Shown here: piece by piece, positions 50,654 to 59,160 of the stretch
Layout of the letters: the number at the start of each line of letters is the position of its first letter
How positions within the stretch are numbered: position 1 is the first letter of the stretch
Origin: SZUA-35 sp964351995
GTDB taxonomy: Bacteria > Actinomycetota > Acidimicrobiia > Acidimicrobiales > SZUA-35
Direction of reading: 5' to 3'
NCBI GenBank assembly: GCA_964351995.1
Contig: CAYGQE010000025.1
Location: 13,085 to 77,084 of the forward strand
DNA: 64,000 nucleotides
Made by a program: the position numbers and the translations under genes
Notes under the pieces: model-generated
Told to the model about the DNA's origin: nothing
The model's database searches: none
What the model saw: only the letters and a program-made list of their open reading frames with translations

Positions 50654-52110
50654 GACGCCTTTCCATTCGATGGCGTCTCACCCTGCTGGTGACCTCGGTC
50701 TTCGTCGTCGCCCTGTTCTTCGCGGGCACGATCGCTCGGCAACGGTTGGAAGCAACACTCGTGTCCACCGCGAGGGACAACGCCACGCAAACGCTTGCTG
50801 AATCGTTCTTCCCGATCGAGGTCGTCGATGGTGACACGACCTTTGCGATCGACGGCATCACACGCTTTGTGTTCACCGATGTCGATGGCAACGAGCTCGG
50901 GCAGGACGAGTTCGCTGCATTGATCAATCTCGCGACTGCGGAGCAGCTGGCCGAACTCGGCTTCTTCGTCGAATCCGGAGCCTTCGCTGTCGACGTTGGC
51001 CCGATCACGGCGGAGGAAGCAGAGCTGCTGGAGTTCGACGAGGCCGTGCTCGAGTCGATGACCGAGTTCCAGTCGATCGTGCCGATAGGCGAACCAGTAG
51101 CTGCCGACACCGCTGATGACATCGTGGTCGAACAGTTGGCACGGATCGGCGACGAAGAACTGACCATCAGCGTTGCGACGCCACGTCAGCCGCTCGACGA
51201 CAGCCTGGACGCGTTCACCTACCTCGGTCTCGCTCTGATTCCAATGCTCGGGGCGGGCGTTGCTCTTGCCACGTGGTTGACCGCCACCCGCGTGCTTCGT
51301 CCCGTCGAGGACATTCGTCGACAGGTCGAACAAACCGATGCGGTCGACCTCGGGCAGCATGTTCCTCGTTCGGGGAACGGTGACGAGATCGATCGACTCG
51401 CCGGGACCATGAACGACATGCTCGACCGGTTGCAGGCCGCATCGATTCGTCAGCGGCAATTCATCTCCGACGCATCGCACGAGCTACGCAGCCCGATCAC
51501 CGCGACCCTCGCGACCCTCGAGACAACCGATGCCAGCGATGTCGCCGGGCAGTGGCCCGACATCTCGTCGACGTTGACAACCGAGCAAGAACGTCTCGCT
51601 CATCTCGTCGACGACCTGCTCTTGATGGCAACGCTCGATGAAGCCCAGTCCGGTCCGACCTTTCAGCCGGTCGACCTCGACGAGCTGATTCTCGCCGAAG
51701 CGAAACGACCACATGGCGTCGAGATACAAGCGACTGTCGACCAACCTCACCGAGTCAACGGCAGCAGCGGGCTCCTTCAGCGCTGCATCGGCAACCTGGT
51801 CGAGAACGCAGCGCGACATGCAACATCGAAGGTGGACATCACGGTGAGCACGACCCAGGCTGGCGAAGCGGTCGTACGCGTCGATGATGACGGGCCAGGA
51901 GTTCCCGCAGACCGGCTCGAAACGATCTTCGAGCGATTCACGAGGATCGACGACGCTCGCAATCGCCGCCAGGGTGGCGCCGGGCTCGGCCTGTCCATCG
52001 CCAGGGGCATCGCCCAGCAACACGGTGCCACGCTGTCGGCCTCCAACCGACCTGAGGGCGGCGCTCGGTTCGAGATCATCTTCGTCACTGGTGACAACAG
52101 CGCCAGCTGA
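50650..52110 (+). CDS. sensor histidine kinase
   Basis: 486 residues. TM1 is at about 9-30, an acidic extracytoplasmic sensor at about 31-190, TM2 at about 194-216, then HAMP and HisKA with His277 in FISDASHELRSPITA. HATPase_c has N-box NLVENAARHA, G1 DDDGPGVP and G2 GAGLGLSIARGIAQQHG. It phosphorylates the response regulator encoded just before it. The acidic sensor with many Asp/Glu could sense cations or cationic peptides, which is speculation. Confidence 0.95.
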   Translation: MRRLSIRWRLTLLVTSVFVVALFFAGTIARQRLEATLVSTARDNATQTLAESFFPIEVVDGDTTFAIDGITRFVFTDVDGNELGQDEFAALINLATAEQLAELGFFVESGAFAVDVGPITAEEAELLEFDEAVLESMTEFQSIVPIGEPVAADTADDIVVEQLARIGDEELTISVATPRQPLDDSLDAFTYLGLALIPMLGAGVALATWLTATRVLRPVEDIRRQVEQTDAVDLGQHVPRSGNGDEIDRLAGTMNDMLDRLQAASIRQRQFISDASHELRSPITATLATLETTDASDVAGQWPDISSTLTTEQERLAHLVDDLLLMATLDEAQSGPTFQPVDLDELILAEAKRPHGVEIQATVDQPHRVNGSSGLLQRCIGNLVENAARHATSKVDITVSTTQAGEAVVRVDDDGPGVPADRLETIFERFTRIDDARNRRQGGAGLGLSIARGIAQQHGATLSASNRPEGGARFEIIFVTGDNSAS

Positions 52111-52163
52111 GAGCACGAAAGGCCTGTCACCGCAAGGCGGCCGCGACGTGCTCCAATGACGGA

Positions 52164-53648
52164 GTGCGTCGCCGATCCTTCCGTTCATACGCCGTCGTGC
52201 TGGCCGCGTCGCTGATTGTTGCGTCGTGCAGCCTGCTCGGCACCGACGACGATGCATCCGCTCCCGACGATGACAGCACCGAGGCGGCGACGCCCACGAC
52301 AATCGATCCCACGATGACCACCACGATCGACGTCGCCAATCCGCGAGCTGGCGGCGACGGCCTCGGCGATCCGTTGTTCCCGGGCCTCGGCAACACCGGG
52401 TACGACGTCCAGCACTACGACATCGCCATCGTTCTGTCCGGTGATGAGTTCCGAGCGGAAACAACCATCGAGTTCATCGCCGACGCACCGCTCACCCAGT
52501 TCAACCTCGACCTCGTCGGCATGACGGTCGACCGCGTGTTCGTCGACCGAGTCGAGGCCACGTTCGAGCGAGACGGGCGGGAGCTCGTGATCACGCCGGC
52601 ATCAACAGTTCCTGCAGGCCCTGCGGTCACCGTCACGGTGGAGTACCGGGGCACGCCCGAACCCATCGATGACCCTGCGGGTCCCACGGCGTTGGGGTGG
52701 CGAACCGAGGCGTGGGGAACGTACGTGGTGTCCCAACCGGTGGGGGCAGCCAACTGGTTCCCGGCCAACGACCATCCGACAGACAAAGCAACGTTCACGT
52801 TCGAGGTCATCGTGCCAGAAGGCCAGACCGCCGTCGGGCCAGGGCTCCTCGTTTCCGAAACCACCACGGCCGCCGGGACCACATACATCTGGGCGTCGGA
52901 CGACCCCATGGCCACGTACCTTGCCTCGATCGTGACGGGCGATTTCGCCGTCATCACCAGCGGAAACACCGAGCCTGTCATTCGCCACGCACTCCCGACC
53001 GAGCGGGCCAATCAGCTCCTCCCCGCTCTGGCATCGACCAGCGAGATGTTGGAGACATTCGAGGCGCTGTTCGGGCCGTACCCGTTCGAGTCCTACGGCG
53101 TCGTTGCTGTCCCCGAACCGTTGGCGTTCGCTCTCGAGAACCAAACACTGAGCCTGTTCGACACCGATTTCTTGACGCTGCGACGCCGTACGGTCGAGAA
53201 CGTCTTGGCCCACGAACTCGCTCATCAGTGGTTCGGCAACCACGTCTCGCCCGCGTCGTGGGCAGACATCTGGCTCAGCGAGGGCTTTGCCACCTGGGCC
53301 GACCACTACTGGACCGAACTCGACGGCGGCACCACCTTCGACGAGCGAGCCGAGGAAGCCAGAGCGCTGAATCTTCGACCCCCGACCGATGTCCGAGCGT
53401 CGACAATGTTTGATGCCACCATCTACCGACGGGGTGCACTCACGCTCGAGGCGCTCCGCCGCCAGATCGGTGACGACGCCTTCTTCGAGTTCCTGCGAGC
53501 CTGGACGACGACGTTTGGCGGCGCCACAGCGTCAACCGACGATTTCCTCGAGCTCGTTCGATCCCGGGAGGGCGTCCAAGCCGAGCGGCTCGTCGAGTCG
53601 TGGCTGTTCGACAACCGCATGCCCACGCTCCCCGCAGTGACGTCGTGA
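52164..53648 (+). CDS. M1-family zinc aminopeptidase-like lipoprotein
   Basis: 494 residues. The signal SYAVVLAASLIVASC ends in a lipobox and a Thr/Asp linker follows. The M1 N-terminal beta domain is present (YDVQHYDIAIVL; VSQPVGAANWFPANDHPTDKATFTFEVIVPEG). The catalytic domain has HELAHQW at residues 350-356 and the third zinc ligand Glu in LSEGFATWADHY. The exopeptidase GxMEN loop reads ALENQT instead, so N-terminal recognition may differ. The C-terminal ERAP-type domain is absent, giving a short M1 enzyme. The GTG at 52164 is the start. Confidence 0.92.
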   Translation: MRRRSFRSYAVVLAASLIVASCSLLGTDDDASAPDDDSTEAATPTTIDPTMTTTIDVANPRAGGDGLGDPLFPGLGNTGYDVQHYDIAIVLSGDEFRAETTIEFIADAPLTQFNLDLVGMTVDRVFVDRVEATFERDGRELVITPASTVPAGPAVTVTVEYRGTPEPIDDPAGPTALGWRTEAWGTYVVSQPVGAANWFPANDHPTDKATFTFEVIVPEGQTAVGPGLLVSETTTAAGTTYIWASDDPMATYLASIVTGDFAVITSGNTEPVIRHALPTERANQLLPALASTSEMLETFEALFGPYPFESYGVVAVPEPLAFALENQTLSLFDTDFLTLRRRTVENVLAHELAHQWFGNHVSPASWADIWLSEGFATWADHYWTELDGGTTFDERAEEARALNLRPPTDVRASTMFDATIYRRGALTLEALRRQIGDDAFFEFLRAWTTTFGGATASTDDFLELVRSREGVQAERLVESWLFDNRMPTLPAVTS

Positions 53649-54238
53649 CAGCACATCGTGAGGCAGAACTGCAGGAACGCGTCGGGGTGTATCCAGGCTC
53701 GTTCAATCCACCGACCATTGCCCACCTCGCTGTCAGCGAGGCGGCGCGAGACCAGCACCAGCTCGACCGTGTGGCATGGTCGATCAGCAGAACAGCTCTG
53801 GCCAAAGAGACGGTCGACCATCCATCGTTCGAACATCGACTTGGTGTTCTTCACGCCGTTGCGGCGGAGGTTGCCTGGCTCGAGATCGTGGTGACCGAAG
53901 CTCAGCTACTCGTCGAGATCGCCGACGGCTTCGATCTGCTGATCATGGGTGCCGACAAGTGGGCCCAGATCAACGAAGCCCACTGGTACGGCAGCGAGAA
54001 CGCTCGGGACGTGGCCATCGCATCGCTCCCCGATGTGGCGATTGCTCCTCGCCCACCCCACGACGTACCGGCAACTCTCCTCTTGCACACCGCAGAGCAT
54101 CACTATCACGTGTCGAGTAGCAAGGCCCGGGCCGGCGAGCTCGACCTGATGCTGCCGCCGGCCCGATCCTTCGCCGAACGCAGCGGCGCCTGGCTCGATC
54201 CGGCGAGCTATGACCGCTGGATCGCCCGGCAGTCATAG
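53645..54238 (+). CDS. NadD-like nucleotidyltransferase-fold protein
   Basis: 197 residues. The nucleotidyltransferase signature GVYPGSFNPPTIAHLAVSEAA (SFNPPTxAH) is near the N-terminus, and the end has YHVSSSKARAGE, equivalent to the ISSTxIR motif but altered. The ADP-ribose-side motif of true NadD is not clear, so it may be a paralogue rather than the housekeeping nicotinate-mononucleotide adenylyltransferase. The GTG at 53645 overlaps the M1 peptidase stop (GTGA), so they are coupled. Confidence 0.82.
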   Translation: MTAHREAELQERVGVYPGSFNPPTIAHLAVSEAARDQHQLDRVAWSISRTALAKETVDHPSFEHRLGVLHAVAAEVAWLEIVVTEAQLLVEIADGFDLLIMGADKWAQINEAHWYGSENARDVAIASLPDVAIAPRPPHDVPATLLLHTAEHHYHVSSSKARAGELDLMLPPARSFAERSGAWLDPASYDRWIARQS

Positions 54239-54273
54239 CTCGGCTCTCACCTGGCCTCAGGAATTGGGTGAAC

Positions 54274-54795
54274 TCAGCTCGGGCCCTCGGCCCGGATGCG
54301 TTCGACTTCGGTCATGGCCTCACGAAGGCGGTCGATCCATTCGCCCTGGTGTTTGCCGACTTGGCCAACGCACCACGCCATGGCTTCTGATCGGCTGCGG
54401 GCGACGCCGGTGTCGATCAACGTGTCGAGCACCTGCCGATCCTCGAAGCGCAGCCTCGTCATCACCGGGACCGAAGCGTTCGTGAACACTTCGTCGACTT
54501 CACCGCAAATGACGGCCCACGACACGTGACGTTGCCAGTGGGACTGCGCCACTTCGGCGATTTTCATGCGGGAGAGCCGCGAGTCCTCGCGGAACGCTGC
54601 CATTCGAGCGCTGGCCGCCACGCGAGCGGCATCTTCGCCCTCCGGGACGTTTGCTGGGGTCGCAATCGTGCCGGTGACGATGATCTCATCGCGATCGGCA
54701 CGGACCGAGATCGGTGCCGCGAACCACTCGTCGGGGATGCGTCCGGCGAACCAGGCCGCCACTTCGTCGATATCGCACGGGGGTCGCTCAGCCAT
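54274..54795 (-). CDS. conserved actinobacterial protein with ribbon-helix-helix-like C-terminus
   Basis: 173 residues. The N-terminal part is alpha/beta (CDIDEVAAWFAGRIPDEWFAAPISVRADRDEIIVTGTI), a basic helix follows, and the C-terminal stretch VMTRLRFEDRQVLDTLIDTGVARSRSEAMAWCV looks like a ribbon-helix-helix dimerisation/DNA-binding unit. I recall similar proteins widely in actinobacteria without assigned function. It is divergent from lon across 147 bases that include strong dyads, so it might regulate lon, which is speculation. Confidence 0.75.
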   Translation of the reverse strand: MAERPPCDIDEVAAWFAGRIPDEWFAAPISVRADRDEIIVTGTIATPANVPEGEDAARVAASARMAAFREDSRLSRMKIAEVAQSHWQRHVSWAVICGEVDEVFTNASVPVMTRLRFEDRQVLDTLIDTGVARSRSEAMAWCVGQVGKHQGEWIDRLREAMTEVERIRAEGPS

Positions 54796-54896
54796 GTGCC
54801 TCAACCTCTTCGCTCAGCAACTGTGGTTGCTCTTGCATGTGTGACTCCTGTCGCTGGATGACCGGGAACAGATGTTTCGGTCGGTGCGTTGTAGAC

Positions 54897-54920
54897 ATTA
54901 CCTGTAATTCCGTAATTACA
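54897..54920. promoter_or_regulatory. overlapping palindromes in the lon promoter region
   Basis: ATTAC-CT-GTAAT (54897-54908) overlaps TGTAATT-CCGT-AATTACA (54903-54920), with GTAAT repeated every eight bases. This AT-rich block stands out in a GC-rich intergenic region, 22 bases before the lon start, and could cover a -10 element (TAATTA). It is a likely operator for an unknown repressor or activator and does not match the HspR (HAIR) consensus. Confidence 0.6.
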
Positions 54921-54942
54921 CTTTCTGGAGCAAAGGAATCTC

Positions 54943-57363
54943 ATGACCAACGCCCGCACCTCGCCGTCTTCCGATGCCGCAGACCTGATCGGGTCCGCCG
55001 TGCGCCCGACCGAAGCACTCCCGGTCCTTCCACTCCCCGACGGCGTGGTCTTTCCCGACATGGTCATCACCGTGGCCATCCAGTCAGATGAAGCAGCGGC
55101 CGCGGTCGACGCTGCAGGTTCGGACCGCCTCCTCATGGTGCCCAAGCTGGCTGCCTCGACCGAAGCGGGCTCGGCCCGCTACGCACGCGTCGGAGTCATC
55201 GGGCGCATCGAGGACCGAGGTGAACTGCCCGACGGCACGCCGGCGATCACGGTTCGAGCCGTTCACCGAGCCAGAGTCGGGGCCGGCGTCATCGGCGCGA
55301 CCGCTGGCCTCTGGGTCGAGGCCGAACACCTCCTCGATCCGGAGCCGACGGCTGACCAGGAGACCGCAGCAGTCGAATACCGAGCGGCCGCAGCGAACCT
55401 TCTGGCCAAGATCGGCGGACAACGCATGACTGCGGTGCTGCGAGACATCGAACACCCGGGCGCCCTCGCCGACTCGATCTCGTACTGGCCAGAGCTCTCG
55501 CTCGAGCGACGCGTCGAGTTGCTCGAAGCCGTTGATGTCGATGATCGCTTGTCCCTTGCAACATCGTGGATCAAGGAAACGCTGGCCGATCTCGATCTTC
55601 GCGAGAAGATCGCCACTGAGGTCAGCGAGGGTCTCGAAAAGGGCCAACGAGATGCCCTGCTCCGGCGCCAACTGTCTGCCATCCACGACGAGTTGGGCGA
55701 GGGAGACGGCGATGTCATCGCCGAGTATCGCTCGAAGCTCTCGGCATTCGTGGATGCCGAGGCCATCAGCGATGCGGTCGAGGCCGACATCGAACGAGAA
55801 ATCGGACGCCTCGAGCGGATCGGCACGGAATCGATGGAGGCCAACTGGATTCGCACCTGGCTCGACACCGTGTTCGAGCTGCCCTTCGGCACTCGCTCAG
55901 ACGAGCCCATCGACCTCGATACCGCCCGCACGATCCTCGACAGCGACCACACCGGCCTCGATGACGTCAAAGATCGGCTGATCGAATATTTGGCCGTTCG
56001 CAAGCTTCGCGCCGATCGAGCAAGTGCTGATGACACGTCCCCAGCCCGCTCTTCGACGCGTCGCAGCGGAGCCATCTTGGCGCTCGTTGGTCCTCCCGGC
56101 GTCGGCAAGACCTCACTCGGCGAGTCCGTCGCGGCGGCGCTCGGTCGCTCCTTCGTACGCGTGGCGCTCGGCGGGATTCGTGACGAGGCCGAGATCCGAG
56201 GGCACCGTCGCACCTACGTCGGTGCACGCCCCGGCCGTCTGGTTCGAGCATTGGACGAGGCTGGCACCATGAACCCCGTGATCCTGCTCGACGAGATCGA
56301 CAAGGTCAGCGGCGGCTACCAGGGCGACCCGTCCGCCGCTCTACTCGAAGTGCTCGACCCCGCACAGAACCACTCGTTCCGAGATCACTACCTGGAATTC
56401 GATCTCGACCTCTCCGACGTGGTCTTCCTGGCCACCGCCAACGTGCTCGACACGATCCCCGCACCGCTCCTCGACCGGATGGAGATCATTCGCTTGGACG
56501 GCTACACCGAGCGGGAGAAGGCGACCATCGCCCGTCAGCACCTGATGCCGCGCATCGTCGATCAGAACGGCCTCGATGCAACAGACATCTCACTCACCGA
56601 CGCCGCCATCGCAGCCATTGCCGCCGACTACACCAGGGAAGCGGGCGTCCGCAGCTTGGAGCGGCTGCTCGACAAGGCCGTCCGCAAGGCAGCGACCTCG
56701 CTCGCCACGGGGTCGGCTGAAGCGCCGATCTCTATCGATACTGGCGACCTTCGAGCGGCCCTTGGACGCCCGATCCCGAGCGAAAAGATCGCTGACCGGA
56801 TCGATCGACCTGGCATCGCTACTGGCCTGGCGGTCACCGGTGCTGGCGGTGACGTGCTGTTCGTCGAAACCGCATTGGTCGACGGCGACGGCGACTCGCT
56901 CCTCACCGGTCAGCTCGGCGATGTGATGAAGGAGTCGGCCGCCATCGCTCGCTCGGTCGTCGGCTCCAACACCGAACGCTTCGGTGTGCAACTACCCGAG
57001 GGGAAGCGAATGCACGTCCACTTCCCGGCAGGGGCCACACCAAAGGACGGGCCGTCGGCTGGCGTCACGATGACAACTGCGTTGGTCAGTCTGCTGTCGG
57101 GCCGCATCGTCAAACCCACCGTCGGGATGACGGGTGAGCTGACGCTGCAGGGCCGAGTCCTGCCCATCGGTGGCGTGAAGCAGAAGGTGCTGGCCGCCCA
57201 CCGGGCGGGACTGACCGAGGTGATCCTGCCGATCGCCAACGGCGAAGATCTCGAAGACGTTCCCGCTGACGTGCTCGACCAGATCACCGTGCACCTCGCT
57301 GCTGACATCAGCCAGGTGCTCGACTGGGCGCTCGAACCGGCCGCCGTTGGGTCAATCGCTTGA
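54943..57363 (+). CDS. lon: ATP-dependent Lon protease
   Basis: 806 residues. The N-terminal LON substrate domain (LPVLPLPDGVVFPDMVITVAI) is followed by the AAA+ module with Walker A GPPGVGKT (Lys389) and VILLDEIDKV. The protease domain has catalytic Ser705 in KDGPSAG and Lys748 in GGVKQKVLAAHRAG. It degrades misfolded and regulatory proteins in the cytoplasm. GGAG lies about ten bases before the ATG. The upstream AT-rich palindromes suggest specific regulation. Its 3' end overlaps the convergent YihY gene by 12 bases. Confidence 0.97.
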   Translation: MTNARTSPSSDAADLIGSAVRPTEALPVLPLPDGVVFPDMVITVAIQSDEAAAAVDAAGSDRLLMVPKLAASTEAGSARYARVGVIGRIEDRGELPDGTPAITVRAVHRARVGAGVIGATAGLWVEAEHLLDPEPTADQETAAVEYRAAAANLLAKIGGQRMTAVLRDIEHPGALADSISYWPELSLERRVELLEAVDVDDRLSLATSWIKETLADLDLREKIATEVSEGLEKGQRDALLRRQLSAIHDELGEGDGDVIAEYRSKLSAFVDAEAISDAVEADIEREIGRLERIGTESMEANWIRTWLDTVFELPFGTRSDEPIDLDTARTILDSDHTGLDDVKDRLIEYLAVRKLRADRASADDTSPARSSTRRSGAILALVGPPGVGKTSLGESVAAALGRSFVRVALGGIRDEAEIRGHRRTYVGARPGRLVRALDEAGTMNPVILLDEIDKVSGGYQGDPSAALLEVLDPAQNHSFRDHYLEFDLDLSDVVFLATANVLDTIPAPLLDRMEIIRLDGYTEREKATIARQHLMPRIVDQNGLDATDISLTDAAIAAIAADYTREAGVRSLERLLDKAVRKAATSLATGSAEAPISIDTGDLRAALGRPIPSEKIADRIDRPGIATGLAVTGAGGDVLFVETALVDGDGDSLLTGQLGDVMKESAAIARSVVGSNTERFGVQLPEGKRMHVHFPAGATPKDGPSAGVTMTTALVSLLSGRIVKPTVGMTGELTLQGRVLPIGGVKQKVLAAHRAGLTEVILPIANGEDLEDVPADVLDQITVHLAADISQVLDWALEPAAVGSIA

Positions 57364-58329
57364 AGGACCCCACACCTCGGTGAGGCGGTCTGGATCATCG
57401 GTGTTCCGACGATCCGGCCGCCCATCGGCAGTGATCTTCTTCAGCTCACCGGTGCGAAGAACATCAGGAAGTTTCCACTCTCGTCGGCTCCGTTCGATCC
57501 CGATCATGGTGGCCACCTGCACGTTGACCGCGGCACCGATCAGCAACACCTGCGCTGCCAACCAGACCCAGGTGAGTGCAAGCAGCGATGCACCGATGGC
57601 GCTGAGTACTTCGTTTCTGCCACTCACGATGTCGATGTATGACTGATAGCCAACGGTCAAGATCCACCAGAAGATCGCTGCCACGATGGAGCCGGGCAGG
57701 TCCCATCGCCACTTGGTTCGGATCGATGGCCCGTAGTGGAAGATCATCGATGCCCAGAACACCAAGATGACCACCGCCACCAGGGTGCGCAGGACCGACT
57801 CGATCGGCCCATCAGTGAATCGAGACCAGACCAGCAATTCCAGCAGAACGATCGGGACCGAGACGAGCAAGCTGCCGAGACCGAGAACCAGTGCAACCAC
57901 CCGGTTGTAGTACCAGGGCCGCCCGTCATCGACTTCGTAGACGAAGTCGAGCGCCCGCAACATGCCGGCGAAACCTCGGCTGATCGTCCACAGGGTCAGG
58001 GCGACTGAGATCGTCAACAGGCCCAGCTCTTGCTGGGCGAAGAGCTGGTCGACAGCGGTGGCGATGCCTTCGGCCTCGCTGCTGAAGACCCGCTCGATGA
58101 AGCCGGTGATGTCTTCCTCGATCTCACTCGACAGGTTTCGCCCCAGCAACGAATCGAGCACGCCGAGGGCCGACACCATGGCCAGAACAACGGCAGGAAG
58201 CGAGAGCAGAATCCAGAACGTGACCCCGGCCGCGAGGTCGCCGATGCCGCCGTAGTACCAACGCTTGGAGATGTCCCAGACGAAGGTCCATGCTGAGCGA
58301 GCCCAGCTGAGCGGATTGATCACTGGCAC
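57352..58329 (-). CDS. YihY/BrkB-family inner-membrane protein
   Basis: 325 residues with six or so transmembrane segments. Family landmarks include GDLAAGVTFWILLSLPAVVLAMVSALG, LWTISRGFAGMLRALDFVYEV, FHYGPSIRTKWRWDLPGSIVAAIFWWILTVGYQSYI and LLALTWVWLAAQVLLIGAAVN. Formerly mis-annotated as ribonuclease BN. The function is unknown; envelope or virulence-factor roles are proposed. The C-terminal 50 residues are hydrophilic. Confidence 0.93.
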   Translation of the reverse strand: MPVINPLSWARSAWTFVWDISKRWYYGGIGDLAAGVTFWILLSLPAVVLAMVSALGVLDSLLGRNLSSEIEEDITGFIERVFSSEAEGIATAVDQLFAQQELGLLTISVALTLWTISRGFAGMLRALDFVYEVDDGRPWYYNRVVALVLGLGSLLVSVPIVLLELLVWSRFTDGPIESVLRTLVAVVILVFWASMIFHYGPSIRTKWRWDLPGSIVAAIFWWILTVGYQSYIDIVSGRNEVLSAIGASLLALTWVWLAAQVLLIGAAVNVQVATMIGIERSRREWKLPDVLRTGELKKITADGRPDRRNTDDPDRLTEVWGPSSD

Positions 58330-58378
58330 AGGCTATTGACAAGCGGGCCGTCACCAAGGGACGGGTACCGTCGGGGCC

Positions 58379-59050
58379 ATGAGCGGCACTGATTCCAGCC
58401 CGACAGGAAGCGCAGCGGGCGAGGCCTTCCTCGTCAACCCACGCGGTGGGGTGAAGGGGCCTGGGGTGCTTCTTCTGCACTCGTGGTGGGGATTGACTGA
58501 CGAGGTCAAGGATTTGGCCGAGCGCATCGCCGATGAAGGTTTCACGGTGATCGCCCCGGATCTACTTGACGGCGCCAAGCCAACGACCATCGAAGAAGGC
58601 GAAGCAGCGCTGGCGTCGATCAGTCCTGACGAATTGTCGGGGCTGGTGATGTCATCGGCCAACGCACTTCGGGCCGTGGCCAAGGAACAGGGAGCCCCGA
58701 TCGGCGTGGTGGGTCTTTCGATGGGCGGCTCGATGGCGCTGTGGTTGTCAGCCCGATTGCCGGAATCGGTCGTTGCGGTGGTCACGTTCTACGGCACCCA
58801 GGCCATCGACTTCGACGACGCAACTGCGGCGTACCTGGGCCACTTCGGCGACCAGGACCACATGGTTGATGAAGAAGAGCGGGTCGTCACCGAGTCATTC
58901 ATCCGCCTGGGCGGCCGAGATTCCGAGTTCCATGTCTACGAAGGAGCCGGCCACTGGTTCTTCGAAGCGGGCGAGCACCATCACCCCGACGCCGCCGCCC
59001 TCGCCTGGACCCGCACCACCGATTTCCTCGAGACACACCTGCAGCCGTAA
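58379..59050 (+). CDS. dienelactone hydrolase family protein (serine variant)
   Basis: 223 residues of the DLH alpha/beta-hydrolase branch: VLLLHSWWGLTDEVKDLAERIADEGFTVIAPDLLDG, nucleophile Ser114 in GLSMGGS (the classical enzyme has Cys), an acid in FGDQDHMVDEEE, and His in YEGAGHWFFE. It may be a general carboxylesterase rather than a true dienelactone hydrolase. It is followed by an 86-bp REP-like palindrome. Confidence 0.92.
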   Translation: MSGTDSSPTGSAAGEAFLVNPRGGVKGPGVLLLHSWWGLTDEVKDLAERIADEGFTVIAPDLLDGAKPTTIEEGEAALASISPDELSGLVMSSANALRAVAKEQGAPIGVVGLSMGGSMALWLSARLPESVVAVVTFYGTQAIDFDDATAAYLGHFGDQDHMVDEEERVVTESFIRLGGRDSEFHVYEGAGHWFFEAGEHHHPDAAALAWTRTTDFLETHLQP

Positions 59051-59070
59051 CCCCCAAGGTCACTACCCCT

Positions 59071-59156
59071 GGGGTCAGGTCCCCCCAAGCACAACTCGCG
59101 TGCGATGCCAGGTCGTTGTCCCCAGATCTGGGTTGTGCTTGGGGGGACCTGACCCC
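59071..59156. repeat. 86-bp REP-like palindrome (GGGGTCAGGTCC family)
   Basis: Perfect 25-base inverted arms (59071-59095 and 59132-59156, beginning GGGGTCAGGTCCCCCC) separated by 36 bases, between the stops of convergent genes. The GGGGTCAGGTCC core recalls palindromes mobilised by REP-associated tyrosine transposases in other bacteria. That match is from memory, and no such transposase lies in the window. Confidence 0.8.
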
Positions 59157-59160
59157 GAAG

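Noticed and set aside
54840..54942. HspR (HAIR) operator upstream of lon
   Set aside because: No CTTGAGT-N7-ACTCAAG pattern; the dyads present are of a different, AT-rich type.
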